From JACVRN01 sp035276685 (lineage in GTDB: Bacteria; Acidobacteriota; Blastocatellia; Pyrinomonadales; Pyrinomonadaceae): a stretch of 64,000 nt of DNA. The stretch is taken from the NCBI GenBank assembly GCA_035276685.1, contig DATELK010000065.1, positions 1 through 64,000 of the forward strand, in the 5' to 3' direction. The position numbers and the translations under genes are program-made. A model generated the notes under the pieces. The model worked only from the letters and a program-made list of their open reading frames with translations. It did not search any database and was not told the origin of the DNA. This document shows positions 1-8,861 of this stretch, in pieces (position 1 is the stretch's first letter; each line of letters begins with the position of its first letter).

Positions 1-1906
1 CGAAGACGAACAAATCCAGCAGCGCGGAATCATTCACCGAAGCACGAATGCCGCTCGGCCCCTCTTCGACTTCTACGCCCGGCGCAAAATGAAAATTGAA
101 GTCGAGCCTGTGCGCGCCCTCAGTCTCGACACGGTCGCGCACAATCCAGTAATCGTTCTTGAGAAAGAGAAGGCCGCGCGTGTGCGAGGCTGGCTGGCTC
201 AGCCGCTCGTAGCCGTCGTGCGCGCCCTTGAAGAAATCGAATCTGGGCCTGCTAATCCAGTCCAAGACACGCGAGCCAGCGACCCCTTTCCAATCGAACG
301 CGCCGCCCGGCACGGATTGTGATTCTCCGTCAACGGTCAGCGTGTTGTGCGCCGCTGTCGAGCGGAAGAGGTCTCGCATCTCTGCGGAGCCGGTGTAAGT
401 GTACGTGCCGGGGTCAACCAGCAGTTTCTGACCGCGCACGGCCACGTCAATTGAGAGCGCGTCGGCGTGCGCGTGGCCGAAAGAGAGGCCGCCGTGCGGC
501 CCGCAATCAATGAGCAGGTAGCTTGAATCACGCTCCCAGCCGTCGCGCATCACGTAATAGCCGCCGTCGCTAAAGGCGCGCGATTCATACGCGGGCCTTT
601 GAGCGCTCACCTTATCGAACGCCTCCACGCCTTCCGCGCCCAGAAGCCAGAGCGTCTCTTCAGCCGCTTCATTCGCCACAAACTTGTAATCGCCGCGAGC
701 GAAGAGCGCCGCGCCCGTAGAGAGAGCCGCGCGGAAATCCGAAGCCCCGCGCTCGTCCAGCATGACGAGGCGGCCTCCGTCGTCGTCCCCGAAAAACGGC
801 GTCGTCCCGTCCGGCCTGGTGAGGTACATCAAATGGTTCAGCAGCGCCTTCAGCTTCTCTTCAACCTTCTGCTCGACCTCCTGACCATTCGCGCGCGAGA
901 GTATGAAGAGGTGCGCGTAGAAGTCCGTGGTGTAGCGGTGATAGTAGCTGGACTGCTCGAAGTATACGCCGTCGGCACGTACGTGACGGTCAAGCTCTTC
1001 AAACAGTATGCGCCTGCCCGTAGAGCGCCAGCGCTCTGCCTCTCGGAACTCCGGCAAAAGCGTGCCTAGGTAGAAGAGCCCAAGCGCTTCGCCCGTCAAA
1101 TGCGTGTTCGGGCTGAAGTAGGTCGAGAGGTAGGTCTCAAGATGGCGCGCGTGAAGGTATAGAAATTTCAGGGCGCGAAGGAACAGTTCCGTTGTCAGGT
1201 GCTTTGAGTCTTTGAAGAAGTGCAGCGCCCAGAGCCACGAGATGGCGCGGAAGGATACCTCAAGGCTGCTGGCCCAGTTGATGCCGAGCTTCGGCGGGTT
1301 CTCGTCCATCCACGACGAAAGATGACGGGCGAACGTCTCCGCGTAAAGCTCCTCACCCGTCAGCCAGTAGGCGCGGCCAAGGGTTGAGAAGTACTGGTGG
1401 CGGTTCAGCTCCCATGTAATCTTCTTATCGCCCGCGACCTCGGGCGAGAGATAATCTATGCGGCTCCAGTGCTCAAGCGGCGCGCGTTTTCCGGACACGG
1501 GCTCAAGGTGCCAGTCCGGCGGCTGACCGAAGTTCAGGCCTTCGAATCCAAGCAGGTCGAAGCGGCCTTCCGTTATGCGGCGCGCTCGCGCGACTACCGA
1601 TTCTTCCGCGTGGGGCCAGCGCTCGCGCAAGCGTGCAAGCGTCTCGTCTGGCCTGTCGAAGGAAGAGAAGAAGCGCGCCGTGCTGCGGGCGCGAAAGTTT
1701 TCCAGCAGAGCTTCAGCCGTCAGATGTTCAGCGGAAAGCTGAGCGGGGTTGAGTCTCTTTAAGAACTCCCCTGTTTCTGGAAGCCCCGCCTGCTGAGACC
1801 AGCCGCGCCGCTCGCTGTAGGCAGCAACGGCCTGACCCGCGCGCACACGCATCTCGCGCAGGCTGCGGCCTTTCAGCTTCTTCAGTTTTTTCAGCGCGCG
1901 TGTCAT
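1..1906 (-). CDS. Heparinase II/III-family polysaccharide lyase, C-terminus cut by window edge
   Basis: An open frame runs from an ATG at 1906 to the left edge without a stop (about 635 codons). The first half looks like the alpha-helical toroid of the heparinase II/III or alginate-lyase fold. The second half carries the conserved beta-sandwich signature: GGYYVMRDGW near 550, then GHAHADALS near 475 and DPGTYTYTGS near 410. The two histidines and the aspartate in GHAHAD are typical of this family. Members cleave acidic polysaccharides by beta-elimination, and copies inside exopolysaccharide clusters often trim or turn over the polymer. The first residues (MTRALKKLKKLKGRSLR) are basic and show no signal peptide. 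It lies 39 bases downstream of a GT4 gene and is probably the last gene seen here of the same transcript. Family assignment is firm; the substrate is unknown. Confidence 0.85.
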   Translation of the reverse strand, partial: MTRALKKLKKLKGRSLREMRVRAGQAVAAYSERRGWSQQAGLPETGEFLKRLNPAQLSAEHLTAEALLENFRARSTARFFSSFDRPDETLARLRERWPHAEESVVARARRITEGRFDLLGFEGLNFGQPPDWHLEPVSGKRAPLEHWSRIDYLSPEVAGDKKITWELNRHQYFSTLGRAYWLTGEELYAETFARHLSSWMDENPPKLGINWASSLEVSFRAISWLWALHFFKDSKHLTTELFLRALKFLYLHARHLETYLSTYFSPNTHLTGEALGLFYLGTLLPEFREAERWRSTGRRILFEELDRHVRADGVYFEQSSYYHRYTTDFYAHLFILSRANGQEVEQKVEEKLKALLNHLMYLTRPDGTTPFFGDDDGGRLVMLDERGASDFRAALSTGAALFARGDYKFVANEAAEETLWLLGAEGVEAFDKVSAQRPAYESRAFSDGGYYVMRDGWERDSSYLLIDCGPHGGLSFGHAHADALSIDVAVRGQKLLVDPGTYTYTGSAEMRDLFRSTAAHNTLTVDGESQSVPGGAFDWKGVAGSRVLDWISRPRFDFFKGAHDGYERLSQPASHTRGLLFLKNDYWIVRDRVETEGAHRLDFNFHFAPGVEVEEGPSGIRASVNDSALLDLFVF

Positions 1907-1945
1907 CAACGTTCACTCGAAAAAGGGCTCACGCCTCGCGCCCCT

Positions 1946-3196
1946 TCATCTTCCTACGGCCTCTCCTTCTCTCTTAAGCGACAGCTCTTCTCTATCGAGC
2001 GTCTCCGGCTCGCTCACCGTCTTACGGCGGCTGCCAGCTTCGGCCCCGGCCAACTCTTTATAAAGCGCAAGCCACTCTCCGCGCACAGAGTCCCATGAGT
2101 ACTTGCGGCACTCAAGATAAGCCGCGCGAGCAATCCTCTCCGCGAGCGCCGAGTCTTCCAGAAGCGTGAGGGCCGCTTTCGCCATAGCCTCGTGGTCGTT
2201 GCGCTCCGTCATCAGTCCCGTCTCGTTGTGGGTCACTATGTAAGGGATGCCGCCCGCGTTCGTCGTCACGACCGCGAGCCCGGATGCGAAAGCCTCTATG
2301 ATGGAGCCGGGCATGTTGTCTATGTCGGGCGAGTTCAGGTATATGTCGGCCGCGTCGTAAAGCTCGTGCATGCGCGCGGGCTCGACACGACCCAGGAGCT
2401 CCACGTTCTTTAGGCTGAGCTCCCGCGCCAGAGCTTCAAGCTCCGCTCGCTGGCTCCCGTCTCCTGCCAGTATGAGCCGCGCGCCCGTGTGCTTCTTCTC
2501 TACAAGCGCGAAGGCGCGCAGCGTGCAGGCGACGTTATAAAGCGGCTCGAAGTTCCGGTTGGAGAAGAAGACGGGCTTCAGGGGAACGCGACGGCGGAAG
2601 CGAAAGCGCTCGGTCTCGACTATGTTGTAGATGTAGCTCGCCGCAAGCCCAAACCGCGCGAAGACATCCACCAGATAACCCGAAGGCGCGATGATGCGGT
2701 CGGCCAGCCGCATAGTAGGCAGCGCCGTTCGCCTCCACCTCGCGAGATGGTCTTCGGCCTCGCCGCTTCGGTAATTGAGAACAGCTCGCTTGCCGTAGAG
2801 TCGGCTGATGAGAAGCGCCGGAGTCGGCGCAAGCACGAAGGAGAAGTAGGAGGCGGAGAAGATGTGAATCACGTCGTAGCGCCTGACGCGCAGCATGAGC
2901 GAAGCCGCATACACGGCGGAAGTCAGAAGCGTGCGAACATACTTTACGTCTTGCAGCTTTCCAAGCACGCCCGGCAGTCGCGGGTTGACGGGCAGAAAAT
3001 CTATCTCAAGGTCTGGCTCCGACCTGAGTCTCTCCATGAGGCGCGCGGCCTGAACGGCCTGCCCGCCAAGGATTCCGAGCGACGGCGCGACCATCAGCAC
3101 GCGCGTCTTCCGAGCGACAGCGCGAGACGCTTCCGCCCCGGCGCGGCTCTCCGCCCCGCGCTCTACGACTCTGTTTTTCTCTTCCCTTTCTGTCAT
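1946..3196 (-). CDS. Glycosyltransferase family 4 (GT-B fold)
   Basis: A retaining GT4 enzyme that should move a sugar from a nucleotide donor onto the growing glycan at the inner membrane. It has about 416 residues, usual for the family. After a charged, probably disordered head of about 30 residues, the N-terminal Rossmann half begins VLMVAPSLGILGGQAVQAA. The C-terminal half has the donor-binding stretch YLNSPDIDNMPGSIIEAF followed by TTNAGGIP. The first acid of the usual EX7E motif is Asp here. The ATG at 3196 shares one base with the TGA of the upstream GT4 gene; a GTG at 3199 would give a 4-base overlap instead. Either way the two are translationally coupled. Donor and acceptor cannot be read from the sequence. 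Confidence 0.88.
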   Translation of the reverse strand: MTEREEKNRVVERGAESRAGAEASRAVARKTRVLMVAPSLGILGGQAVQAARLMERLRSEPDLEIDFLPVNPRLPGVLGKLQDVKYVRTLLTSAVYAASLMLRVRRYDVIHIFSASYFSFVLAPTPALLISRLYGKRAVLNYRSGEAEDHLARWRRTALPTMRLADRIIAPSGYLVDVFARFGLAASYIYNIVETERFRFRRRVPLKPVFFSNRNFEPLYNVACTLRAFALVEKKHTGARLILAGDGSQRAELEALARELSLKNVELLGRVEPARMHELYDAADIYLNSPDIDNMPGSIIEAFASGLAVVTTNAGGIPYIVTHNETGLMTERNDHEAMAKAALTLLEDSALAERIARAAYLECRKYSWDSVRGEWLALYKELAGAEAGSRRKTVSEPETLDREELSLKREGEAVGR

Positions 3197-4443
3197 CACA
3201 GAATCGTCTGTCCTTCTCCGCCTGCCTCTTCGCGACGCGCATCCTTTAGCGCCGCTCCCGTCAATTTAAGTTTAGCGGACGCGCCCGAGAGCAGCCGCTC
3301 GTAGAGCGCTTCCGTGCGCTCAAGCTGTGCCTCGCACGAGAACTCCGTCTGAACGCGCTTAAGTCCGCGCTCGCCCATCTCTCTTGCCCGCCCGGGGTCT
3401 TTAAGAAGAGATGTGATTCGAGCGGCCATAGTCTCCGCGTCTCTCGGCTTCACGATGTAGCCCGTCTCGCCTTCCACGACCTGCTCGGGCGCGCCGCCGA
3501 CTTCCGTAGCGACCACGGGCCGCGCCGCAGCCATGTACTCAATGATGGAGTTTGAAAAGCCTTCCACGCCTTTGGAGCTTAAGACGCAAACGTCGGACGC
3601 GGCCAGCAGGTCTGAGACACGCGCGCAGCGGCCTATGAAGAAAGCATCTCTTTCAAGCCCAAGCTCCGAGGCCAGAGCGCGAAGGCCATCCGTGAGCTGC
3701 CCTTCTCCCGCAAGCACAAAGCTCGCGTCCGCGACTTCCTCCCGCACGAGCCGCGCGGCCCTCAGGAAAGTCGCCTGGTCTTTCATCTCGTGATGCATGT
3801 TGGCGACAATCGTGACGAAGCGTCGCTCTTTATCCGTGGGAAGGCCCAGGCTCCTGAGAGCCTCTTCGCGCCTGAAATCTTTCGGCGGTGCCACGCGCAC
3901 CGTGTCCATGCCGTTGTAAACCGTGACTATCTTCCGCGCCGCCACGCCGTCGCGCACGAGCTGTCGTCGCACGGCATCCGCGTTCGTTATGATTGCGTGA
4001 GCGAAGTTAAAGGCGCGGCGCTCGGCCCACTTCTGCGCCGTGGTGCGAACGCCGTCCGTTTCGCGCCTGCTGGCTATACGTACGGGCACGCGTGCGAGCG
4101 CAGCCCCCGCCTGACCGAAGATGTTCGTATAGAAGTCGTGCGTCTCTACCAGGGAAATCTCTAGCTCGCGCACCATTCGCGCGAAGCGTCGCACCTGCCT
4201 GAAGGCTTCCGGCTCGCGGAAGCTCTTTATGCGGAACTCAGGTATGTCTGTGAAGCCCGCCCGCACGGCTTCCGCGCGCAGCACGCCCTCGGACTTGAGA
4301 CAGGCCAGATGCACGCGGTAGCGTCCGGACTCGCGCAGCAAGCGCGCAAGCTGCACCACCTGGCGCTCCGTGCCGCCCTGGTTAAAGCTGTCTATGAATA
4401 GCAGAACGTTTGGTTTCATCAGTGTGAACAGCTCTTTGACCAT
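3196..4443 (-). CDS. Glycosyltransferase family 4
   Basis: A GT4 enzyme of about 415 residues. The N-terminal half opens with PNVLLFIDSFNQGGTERQ, the usual loop near the acceptor site. The C-terminal half has SKGVEGFSNSIIEYMAAARP, an intact EX7E-type donor motif, followed by VATEVGGAPE. It lies just downstream of a palindromic repeat and the asparagine-synthetase-like gene, and its 3' end overlaps the next GT4 gene. Two starts are possible: ATG 4443, which begins two bases beyond the repeat arm, or ATG 4419 (MKPNVLL), which matches the usual family start. Neither has a strong ribosome binding site. Sugar specificity is unknown. Confidence 0.88.
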   Translation of the reverse strand: MVKELFTLMKPNVLLFIDSFNQGGTERQVVQLARLLRESGRYRVHLACLKSEGVLRAEAVRAGFTDIPEFRIKSFREPEAFRQVRRFARMVRELEISLVETHDFYTNIFGQAGAALARVPVRIASRRETDGVRTTAQKWAERRAFNFAHAIITNADAVRRQLVRDGVAARKIVTVYNGMDTVRVAPPKDFRREEALRSLGLPTDKERRFVTIVANMHHEMKDQATFLRAARLVREEVADASFVLAGEGQLTDGLRALASELGLERDAFFIGRCARVSDLLAASDVCVLSSKGVEGFSNSIIEYMAAARPVVATEVGGAPEQVVEGETGYIVKPRDAETMAARITSLLKDPGRAREMGERGLKRVQTEFSCEAQLERTEALYERLLSGASAKLKLTGAALKDARREEAGGEGQTIL

Positions 4444-4444
4444 A

Positions 4445-4540
4445 CAGGTCAGTACCGCCTGCGGTAGCGGGCGGGTCGTACTTAAGACAGACTCTGGCCC
4501 GGAGTAATACCCGCCCGCTACCGCAGGCGGTACTGACCTG
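4445..4540. repeat. Palindromic repeat family 1, copy A
   Basis: A perfect 32-base inverted repeat, arms 4445-4476 and 4509-4540, around a 32-base spacer. The arm starts CAGGTCAGTACCGCCTGCGG. The same arm occurs at 8764-8861 and 20317-20414. The right arm runs into the 3' end of the upstream amidotransferase gene and encodes its last residues (GQYRLR) and TAG stop. It may act as a transcription terminator or mRNA stabiliser, or be a non-autonomous mobile element; the sequence does not decide between these. Confidence 0.95.
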
Positions 4541-6437
4541 CGTTTTCAAACTGGCCCACTACTAGCCTCTCCTCGTCCGTTCGAGACACGGGCGTCTCTC
4601 GCTCACGCCTGAGCCATGATTCGAGCACGAAGATGTACCAGAGCTGGTTGGGCGCTTCGCCGCGCTCTGCCGCTTGATTGAGAAGCTCAATCGCCGCGTC
4701 CTTTCGTATCCAGCCCTCGCGCTCCAAGAGCGAGTCTTGCAGCATGGCTTCAACGTCTGCGCGCCAGCGCCCGGCCATCCAGCGCCCCACAGGGATGCCG
4801 AAGCCGCGCTTTCTGCCGCGCGCCACTCGCTCGCCCACGCGCCGCCGTGCAAGCTCTCTCAGCACTGCTTTCAAGGTCGAGCGCCTCAGGCGTATCTCGA
4901 AGGGGAGGCTCGCGGCGAACTCCCACAAGTCCTGATCCAGAAACGGCGAGCGCGCTTCCAGCGCGTGATGCATGGTACCGCCGTCCACCTTCGTCATGTA
5001 CTCGCCCACGAACCTTGTTCGACGGTCATACTCAAGAAACTCTTCCAGCACCCGCCGTGCGGATTCAGGCGACCATGGGATGCCGCGCTGGCTGACTTGA
5101 GCGTCCCGTAGCCTTTCGCCCAGCAGGTTGTGACGACGGTAGGCGGGCAGGCCGTCGTGAGCGCAGGCGACGGCCCCAAGGCCGCCCGTGGCGTAGTTCA
5201 TAAAGGAAGCCGCGCGCTTGAGAATCCCCGTGCGTGGAAAGCTCTCCTGCGAGGCTAGCCACGCTCGCGCCATAGGTCTAGGCAGAGTTCGCGCAAGCCT
5301 CTCGGCCATCCATAGATGCTTGTGCTCAGGGTAGCCCAGGAATACGTCGTCGCCTCCGTCGCCCGTCAGCAGCACCGTCGCGGACGAGGCCACAGCATGC
5401 GACACGCTGAGCATCCCCAAAGCGGAAGCGCACGCGAAGGGCTCAGCGTAAGCAGCTACCAGTTCATCAACGCCCGTCGCGTCCGTGGCGGAAAGCTCAA
5501 GCACGCGATGCTTAATCTTTAAAGAGCGTGCGGTCGCCACGGCGTCTTCCGTCTCGTCGAAGGGGTCGCCGGGCGTGCCCACTGTAAAGGCCGTAACGTC
5601 GCCGCCGAGATGCGCGACCGCCCAACAGACGAGGCTCGAATCCACGCCGCCCGAGAGAAGCGCGCCGACGGGCACGTCCGCGTGAAGCCTTCGCTCGACG
5701 GCGCTGAGGAAGAGCCTTTCCGTCTCTTCCACGGCCTCGTCGAAAGAGACTTTTCCGTGTGTCGCAACAGGCGGCTGCCAGTACTGCCGCTCGGTCACGT
5801 GTCCGTCCGACCACTCAAGAATCGTCGCGGCGGGAACTTTCCTCACGCCTTCGTAGACGGAGCGCTCGTCCGTGACGTAGCCGAACTCAAGGTATTCAAC
5901 GATTGCCTGCTCATCAATCTGAGAGCCGAAGCCCGCAGACTTAAGCGCGCGGGCGGTCGAAGCGAAAGCTAAGTGATTGCCGTCCGCAGCATAGAGAAGC
6001 GGCTTGACGCCAAGACGGTCGCGCACCAGAAAGAGCTTTCGCCGGGAAGCGTCCCAGAGGCCGAAGGCGAACATGCCTCGCAGGCGAGAGACCAATCCAT
6101 CTATTCCCCACTCGCGGTATCCATTGACTAAGACTTCCGTGTCGGTCTGGCTCGTGAAGGTGTGGCCGCTGGATTCCAATTCGGCCCTGAGTGAGCGCCA
6201 GTTGTAGACAGCGCCGTTGAAAGTGACGCCTATAGAGCCGTCCGAAGAGAGCATTGGCTGGCGTCCGGCAGAGCTTAAATCGAAGATGGCGAGCCTGCGG
6301 TGGCCCAGCACTGCGCCGTCCCAGACCTCAAGCCCAGAGCCGTCCGGCCCACGCCTTTCAAGGGCGCGAACCATCCGGCCGACGCGCTCCTCTGCCACGC
6401 CGCCTTCTAATCCGACCAGTCCTGCAATTCCGCACAT
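4518..6437 (-). CDS. Asparagine-synthetase-like amidotransferase with altered glutaminase site
   Basis: A class II amidotransferase of 639 residues. The start is ATG 6437, because the N-terminal nucleophile must follow Met directly (MCGIAGLVG). The synthetase half has the ATP-pyrophosphatase loop SGGVDSS at residues 262-268. In O-antigen and exopolysaccharide clusters such enzymes typically amidate uronic acids rather than aspartate. Oddity: the glutamine-binding motif, normally NGEIYN, reads NGAVYN (residues 74-79), so the Glu that contacts glutamine is Ala. The other two paralogues here keep Glu. The enzyme may use ammonia poorly coupled to glutamine or have a different role. The last six codons and stop lie inside a palindromic repeat. 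It lies 37 bases downstream of a second amidotransferase gene. Confidence 0.88.
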   Translation of the reverse strand: MCGIAGLVGLEGGVAEERVGRMVRALERRGPDGSGLEVWDGAVLGHRRLAIFDLSSAGRQPMLSSDGSIGVTFNGAVYNWRSLRAELESSGHTFTSQTDTEVLVNGYREWGIDGLVSRLRGMFAFGLWDASRRKLFLVRDRLGVKPLLYAADGNHLAFASTARALKSAGFGSQIDEQAIVEYLEFGYVTDERSVYEGVRKVPAATILEWSDGHVTERQYWQPPVATHGKVSFDEAVEETERLFLSAVERRLHADVPVGALLSGGVDSSLVCWAVAHLGGDVTAFTVGTPGDPFDETEDAVATARSLKIKHRVLELSATDATGVDELVAAYAEPFACASALGMLSVSHAVASSATVLLTGDGGDDVFLGYPEHKHLWMAERLARTLPRPMARAWLASQESFPRTGILKRAASFMNYATGGLGAVACAHDGLPAYRRHNLLGERLRDAQVSQRGIPWSPESARRVLEEFLEYDRRTRFVGEYMTKVDGGTMHHALEARSPFLDQDLWEFAASLPFEIRLRRSTLKAVLRELARRRVGERVARGRKRGFGIPVGRWMAGRWRADVEAMLQDSLLEREGWIRKDAAIELLNQAAERGEAPNQLWYIFVLESWLRRERETPVSRTDEERLVVGQFENAGQYRLR

Positions 6438-6474
6438 GAGAGAATGCTCGCTCGCTAAAGTTCCAACGAAGTCT

Positions 6475-8430
6475 TCAGGCAGGCACGGAGGCAAGCGAAA
6501 GCGGCTCGCCCCGCCCCGTGTCCTGTGAAAGACGGCCCGGCGCTCCGTCCATGAAGACGCGGTGCCACTGTTCAAGCATGAAGAGCGCCCAGAGCTGCGC
6601 CGAGTGGTCGCGCCGCCCACGCTCGTGCTCTTCGAGCAGCAGTCGAACGTAGCGCTCGTTAATGAGCCCGCGCTCGCGCGTGCGCTGCTCGCGCAGGGTC
6701 TCGTGTATGCGCCCTCGCAGCTGGTCGTTAATCCACTCCTGAAGCGGGACGCCGAAGCCCTGCTTGGGCCTGTCCAGAATCTCCGAAGGCACAAGAGAGC
6801 GCACGGCTCGCTTGAAGATGTGCTTGGTCTCCGTGCCGCGCATCTTCATGTGTGCGGGCATGCGCGCGACCATCTCAATCAGTCGGTGGTCAAGCAAGGG
6901 CACGCGCGCTTCCAGAGAGACGGCCATGCTCATCCTGTCCACTTTGGTCAGGATGTCGCCCGGCAAGTAAGTCTTGCTGTCCAGATAGAGCATGCGGTCG
7001 AGCGGCTCATTCGTGCCGACGCTCGCGGCCACGCGACGATAACTCGCAAACGCGCCCTCCAGCCCCGCCAGCTCGCGCATGAAATCATCCGTGTAGAGCG
7101 AGGGCTTATTAAGCTCCGAGAAGACTGAGACGCTGTCTATGTAGCGGTCAACGGGGTCTAGCGCGACGTTGTAGATGAAGTTTCGGCCCCACGCCCCGTG
7201 CGGGAGCCTGCGGCTCAGGGGGCGCATCACTCCGCGCCTGACGAGAGACGGCAGGTGAGAGAAGCCGCTCCGTTGGCGGTCAATCTGGTAACGAGTGTAG
7301 CCCGCGAAAAGCTCGTCGCCTCCGTCGCCCGAAAGCACCACCTTGACGTGCTCGCGCGCAAGCTTTGAGACCATGTAGGTCGGTATAGCGGAAGAGTCCG
7401 CGAAGGGCTCGTCAAAGTGCCACGCAAGCTCGTCCACTATGTTGCAGATGTCGGGCGTGACTATGAACTCGTGATGGTCTGTCCCGAAATGTTTGGCCGC
7501 GACGCGCGCGTACTTTAATTCGCTGTAGCTGTCTTCGTGAAAGCCTATGGAGAAGGTCTTGACGGGCTGCGGTGTGTGGCGCGACATTAGACCGACGACG
7601 GCGGAAGAGTCCACGCCTCCCGAAAGAAAGGCCCCGAGCGGCACGTCCGCGACGAGGCGCAGGCGCACAGACTCGTCAAGAAGCGCGCTTAGCTCTTCCA
7701 GATAATCCTCTTCAGAGCGAGCCTGCGCGTCCATTTCAAACGGAAAATCCCAGTACTGCTTGACGCTTACTCGGCCGTCCTTGTAAGTCAGGTGATGGCC
7801 GGGCGGAAGCTTCCGCACGCCTCGAAAGATGGAGAGAGGGTCAGGGACGTATCCAAAGGTTAGATAAGCGTCGAGCGCTTCCGTGTCCAGACCGCGCTCT
7901 ACTTCCGGGTGTTCCAGGAGAGACTTCAACTCTGAGCCGAAGACCAGAGTGCCTCGCGGGGTGAGCGTGTAATAGAGAGGCTTTTTGCCCGCGCGGTCGC
8001 GCGCGATGAAAAGCTCTCGCTTCCTATCGTCCCAGATGGCGAAGGCGAACATGCCGCGCAAATGTTCAACACATCCCGCGCCGTGCTCTTCGTAAAGATG
8101 CACGATTGATTCCGTGTCGGAGTGCGTGTGAAAACGGTGGCCCCGTCGCTCAAGCTCCTGATGCAACTCGCGGTAGTTGTAAATCTCTCCGTTGAAGACG
8201 ACTGAGATGGAAGGGTCGCAGCCTGAGATGGGCTGGTGCCCGCCCGCTAGGTCTATGATGGAGAGGCGGCGCATGCCTAAGCCAACGCCAGCATGCACCA
8301 TCACACCCTGGTCGTCAGGCCCGCGATGGCTGATAGCGCGGCACATGCGGTCGAGCACCTCCGCGTGCCCGGCCCTAGAGTCCGGCGCAGCCTCCCTTTG
8401 TCTCTCAACAAATCCTGCTATGCCACACAT
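6475..8430 (-). CDS. asnB: Asparagine synthase (glutamine-hydrolysing)-type amidotransferase
   Basis: A complete 651-residue AsnB-type enzyme. It has the N-terminal nucleophile Cys2 (MCGIAGFVE), an intact glutamine site FNGEIYNY (residues 79-86), and the synthetase PP-loop SGGVDSS at residues 270-276, followed by FSIGFHEDSYSELKYAR. Overall it resembles the amidotransferases that accompany exosortase-type exopolysaccharide clusters, but no exosortase is visible here. Likely role: ATP-dependent transfer of glutamine-derived ammonia to a carboxyl group, either asparagine formation or amidation of a uronic acid in the polymer. It is followed after 37 bases by the paralogue with the altered glutaminase site. 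About 400 bases of non-coding DNA lie upstream, so its promoter may be there. Confidence 0.92.
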   Translation of the reverse strand: MCGIAGFVERQREAAPDSRAGHAEVLDRMCRAISHRGPDDQGVMVHAGVGLGMRRLSIIDLAGGHQPISGCDPSISVVFNGEIYNYRELHQELERRGHRFHTHSDTESIVHLYEEHGAGCVEHLRGMFAFAIWDDRKRELFIARDRAGKKPLYYTLTPRGTLVFGSELKSLLEHPEVERGLDTEALDAYLTFGYVPDPLSIFRGVRKLPPGHHLTYKDGRVSVKQYWDFPFEMDAQARSEEDYLEELSALLDESVRLRLVADVPLGAFLSGGVDSSAVVGLMSRHTPQPVKTFSIGFHEDSYSELKYARVAAKHFGTDHHEFIVTPDICNIVDELAWHFDEPFADSSAIPTYMVSKLAREHVKVVLSGDGGDELFAGYTRYQIDRQRSGFSHLPSLVRRGVMRPLSRRLPHGAWGRNFIYNVALDPVDRYIDSVSVFSELNKPSLYTDDFMRELAGLEGAFASYRRVAASVGTNEPLDRMLYLDSKTYLPGDILTKVDRMSMAVSLEARVPLLDHRLIEMVARMPAHMKMRGTETKHIFKRAVRSLVPSEILDRPKQGFGVPLQEWINDQLRGRIHETLREQRTRERGLINERYVRLLLEEHERGRRDHSAQLWALFMLEQWHRVFMDGAPGRLSQDTGRGEPLSLASVPA

Positions 8431-8763
8431 ATTTCACGAATCACAGAGGATGAAAGCCGCGCGAGGCCTCCTCTTACCTATCTTAAAGCTATCACAAATG
8501 CGTAGACGCCCGCGACCAGTTTCAGCCGAAGGAGCGGCCCTTCATGCGGCACGGGTCGCCCGTCCATACAATTTTGAAACGTCTGATTGTTACTTCAAGG
8601 TGAGTCTGTCTTAGGGAATGGCCTCTATGGACGTTCAGGGGTAGACCTTTCGGGGCAAATCGCAAGGAGCAAGCCTCTTTCGGTGCTTGCCCCTACGTAA
8701 ACATCATACCAGCAGCGAGGCATGAACTACAACGCTTTTGTTTAGCTCCGAGCGTTAAACAAA
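8431..8763. other. Non-coding interval with a small palindrome
   Basis: No convincing gene on either strand. It separates the GT4 gene ending at 8839 from the amidotransferase starting at 8430 and is the natural place for a promoter serving the amidotransferase pair and the two GT4 genes, but I see no strong -35/-10 pair. A stem 8666-8674 / 8685-8693 (GGAGCAAGC with GCTTGCCCC, one mismatch) stands out. A second, weaker stem lies near 8740-8760 (GTTTA/TAAAC). Confidence 0.5.
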
Positions 8764-8861
8764 CAGGTCAGAACCGCCTGCGGTAGCGGGCGGGTCTTTA
8801 GTCTCAAACATGACTCTAGCCAAACTAATACCCGCCCGCTACCGCAGGCGGTTCTGACCTG
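8764..8861. repeat. Palindromic repeat family 1, copy B
   Basis: A perfect 32-base inverted repeat, arms 8764-8795 and 8830-8861, spacer 34 bases. The arm differs from copy A by one compensated base pair (CAGAACC against CAGTACC), so the palindrome is preserved. The spacer is almost identical to that of copy C. The right arm encodes the last residues (GQNRLR) and the TAG stop of the GT4 gene ending at 8839, in the same frame as copy A does for the amidotransferase. Confidence 0.95.

Noticed and set aside
4445..4540. Family 1 palindrome as the terminal inverted repeats of an insertion sequence
   Set aside because: Only 32 bases lie between the arms, leaving no room for a transposase; at most a non-autonomous element.
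6438..6794. N-terminal extension of the 4518-6437 amidotransferase
   Set aside because: The extension overlaps the neighbouring gene, is Arg/Ser-rich, and would bury the Cys that must be residue 2 in this family.
6475..8430. Assignment of the locus to an exosortase (PEP-CTERM) system from its amidotransferase
   Set aside because: No exosortase, PEP-CTERM tail or other diagnostic partner is visible; resemblance alone is insufficient.
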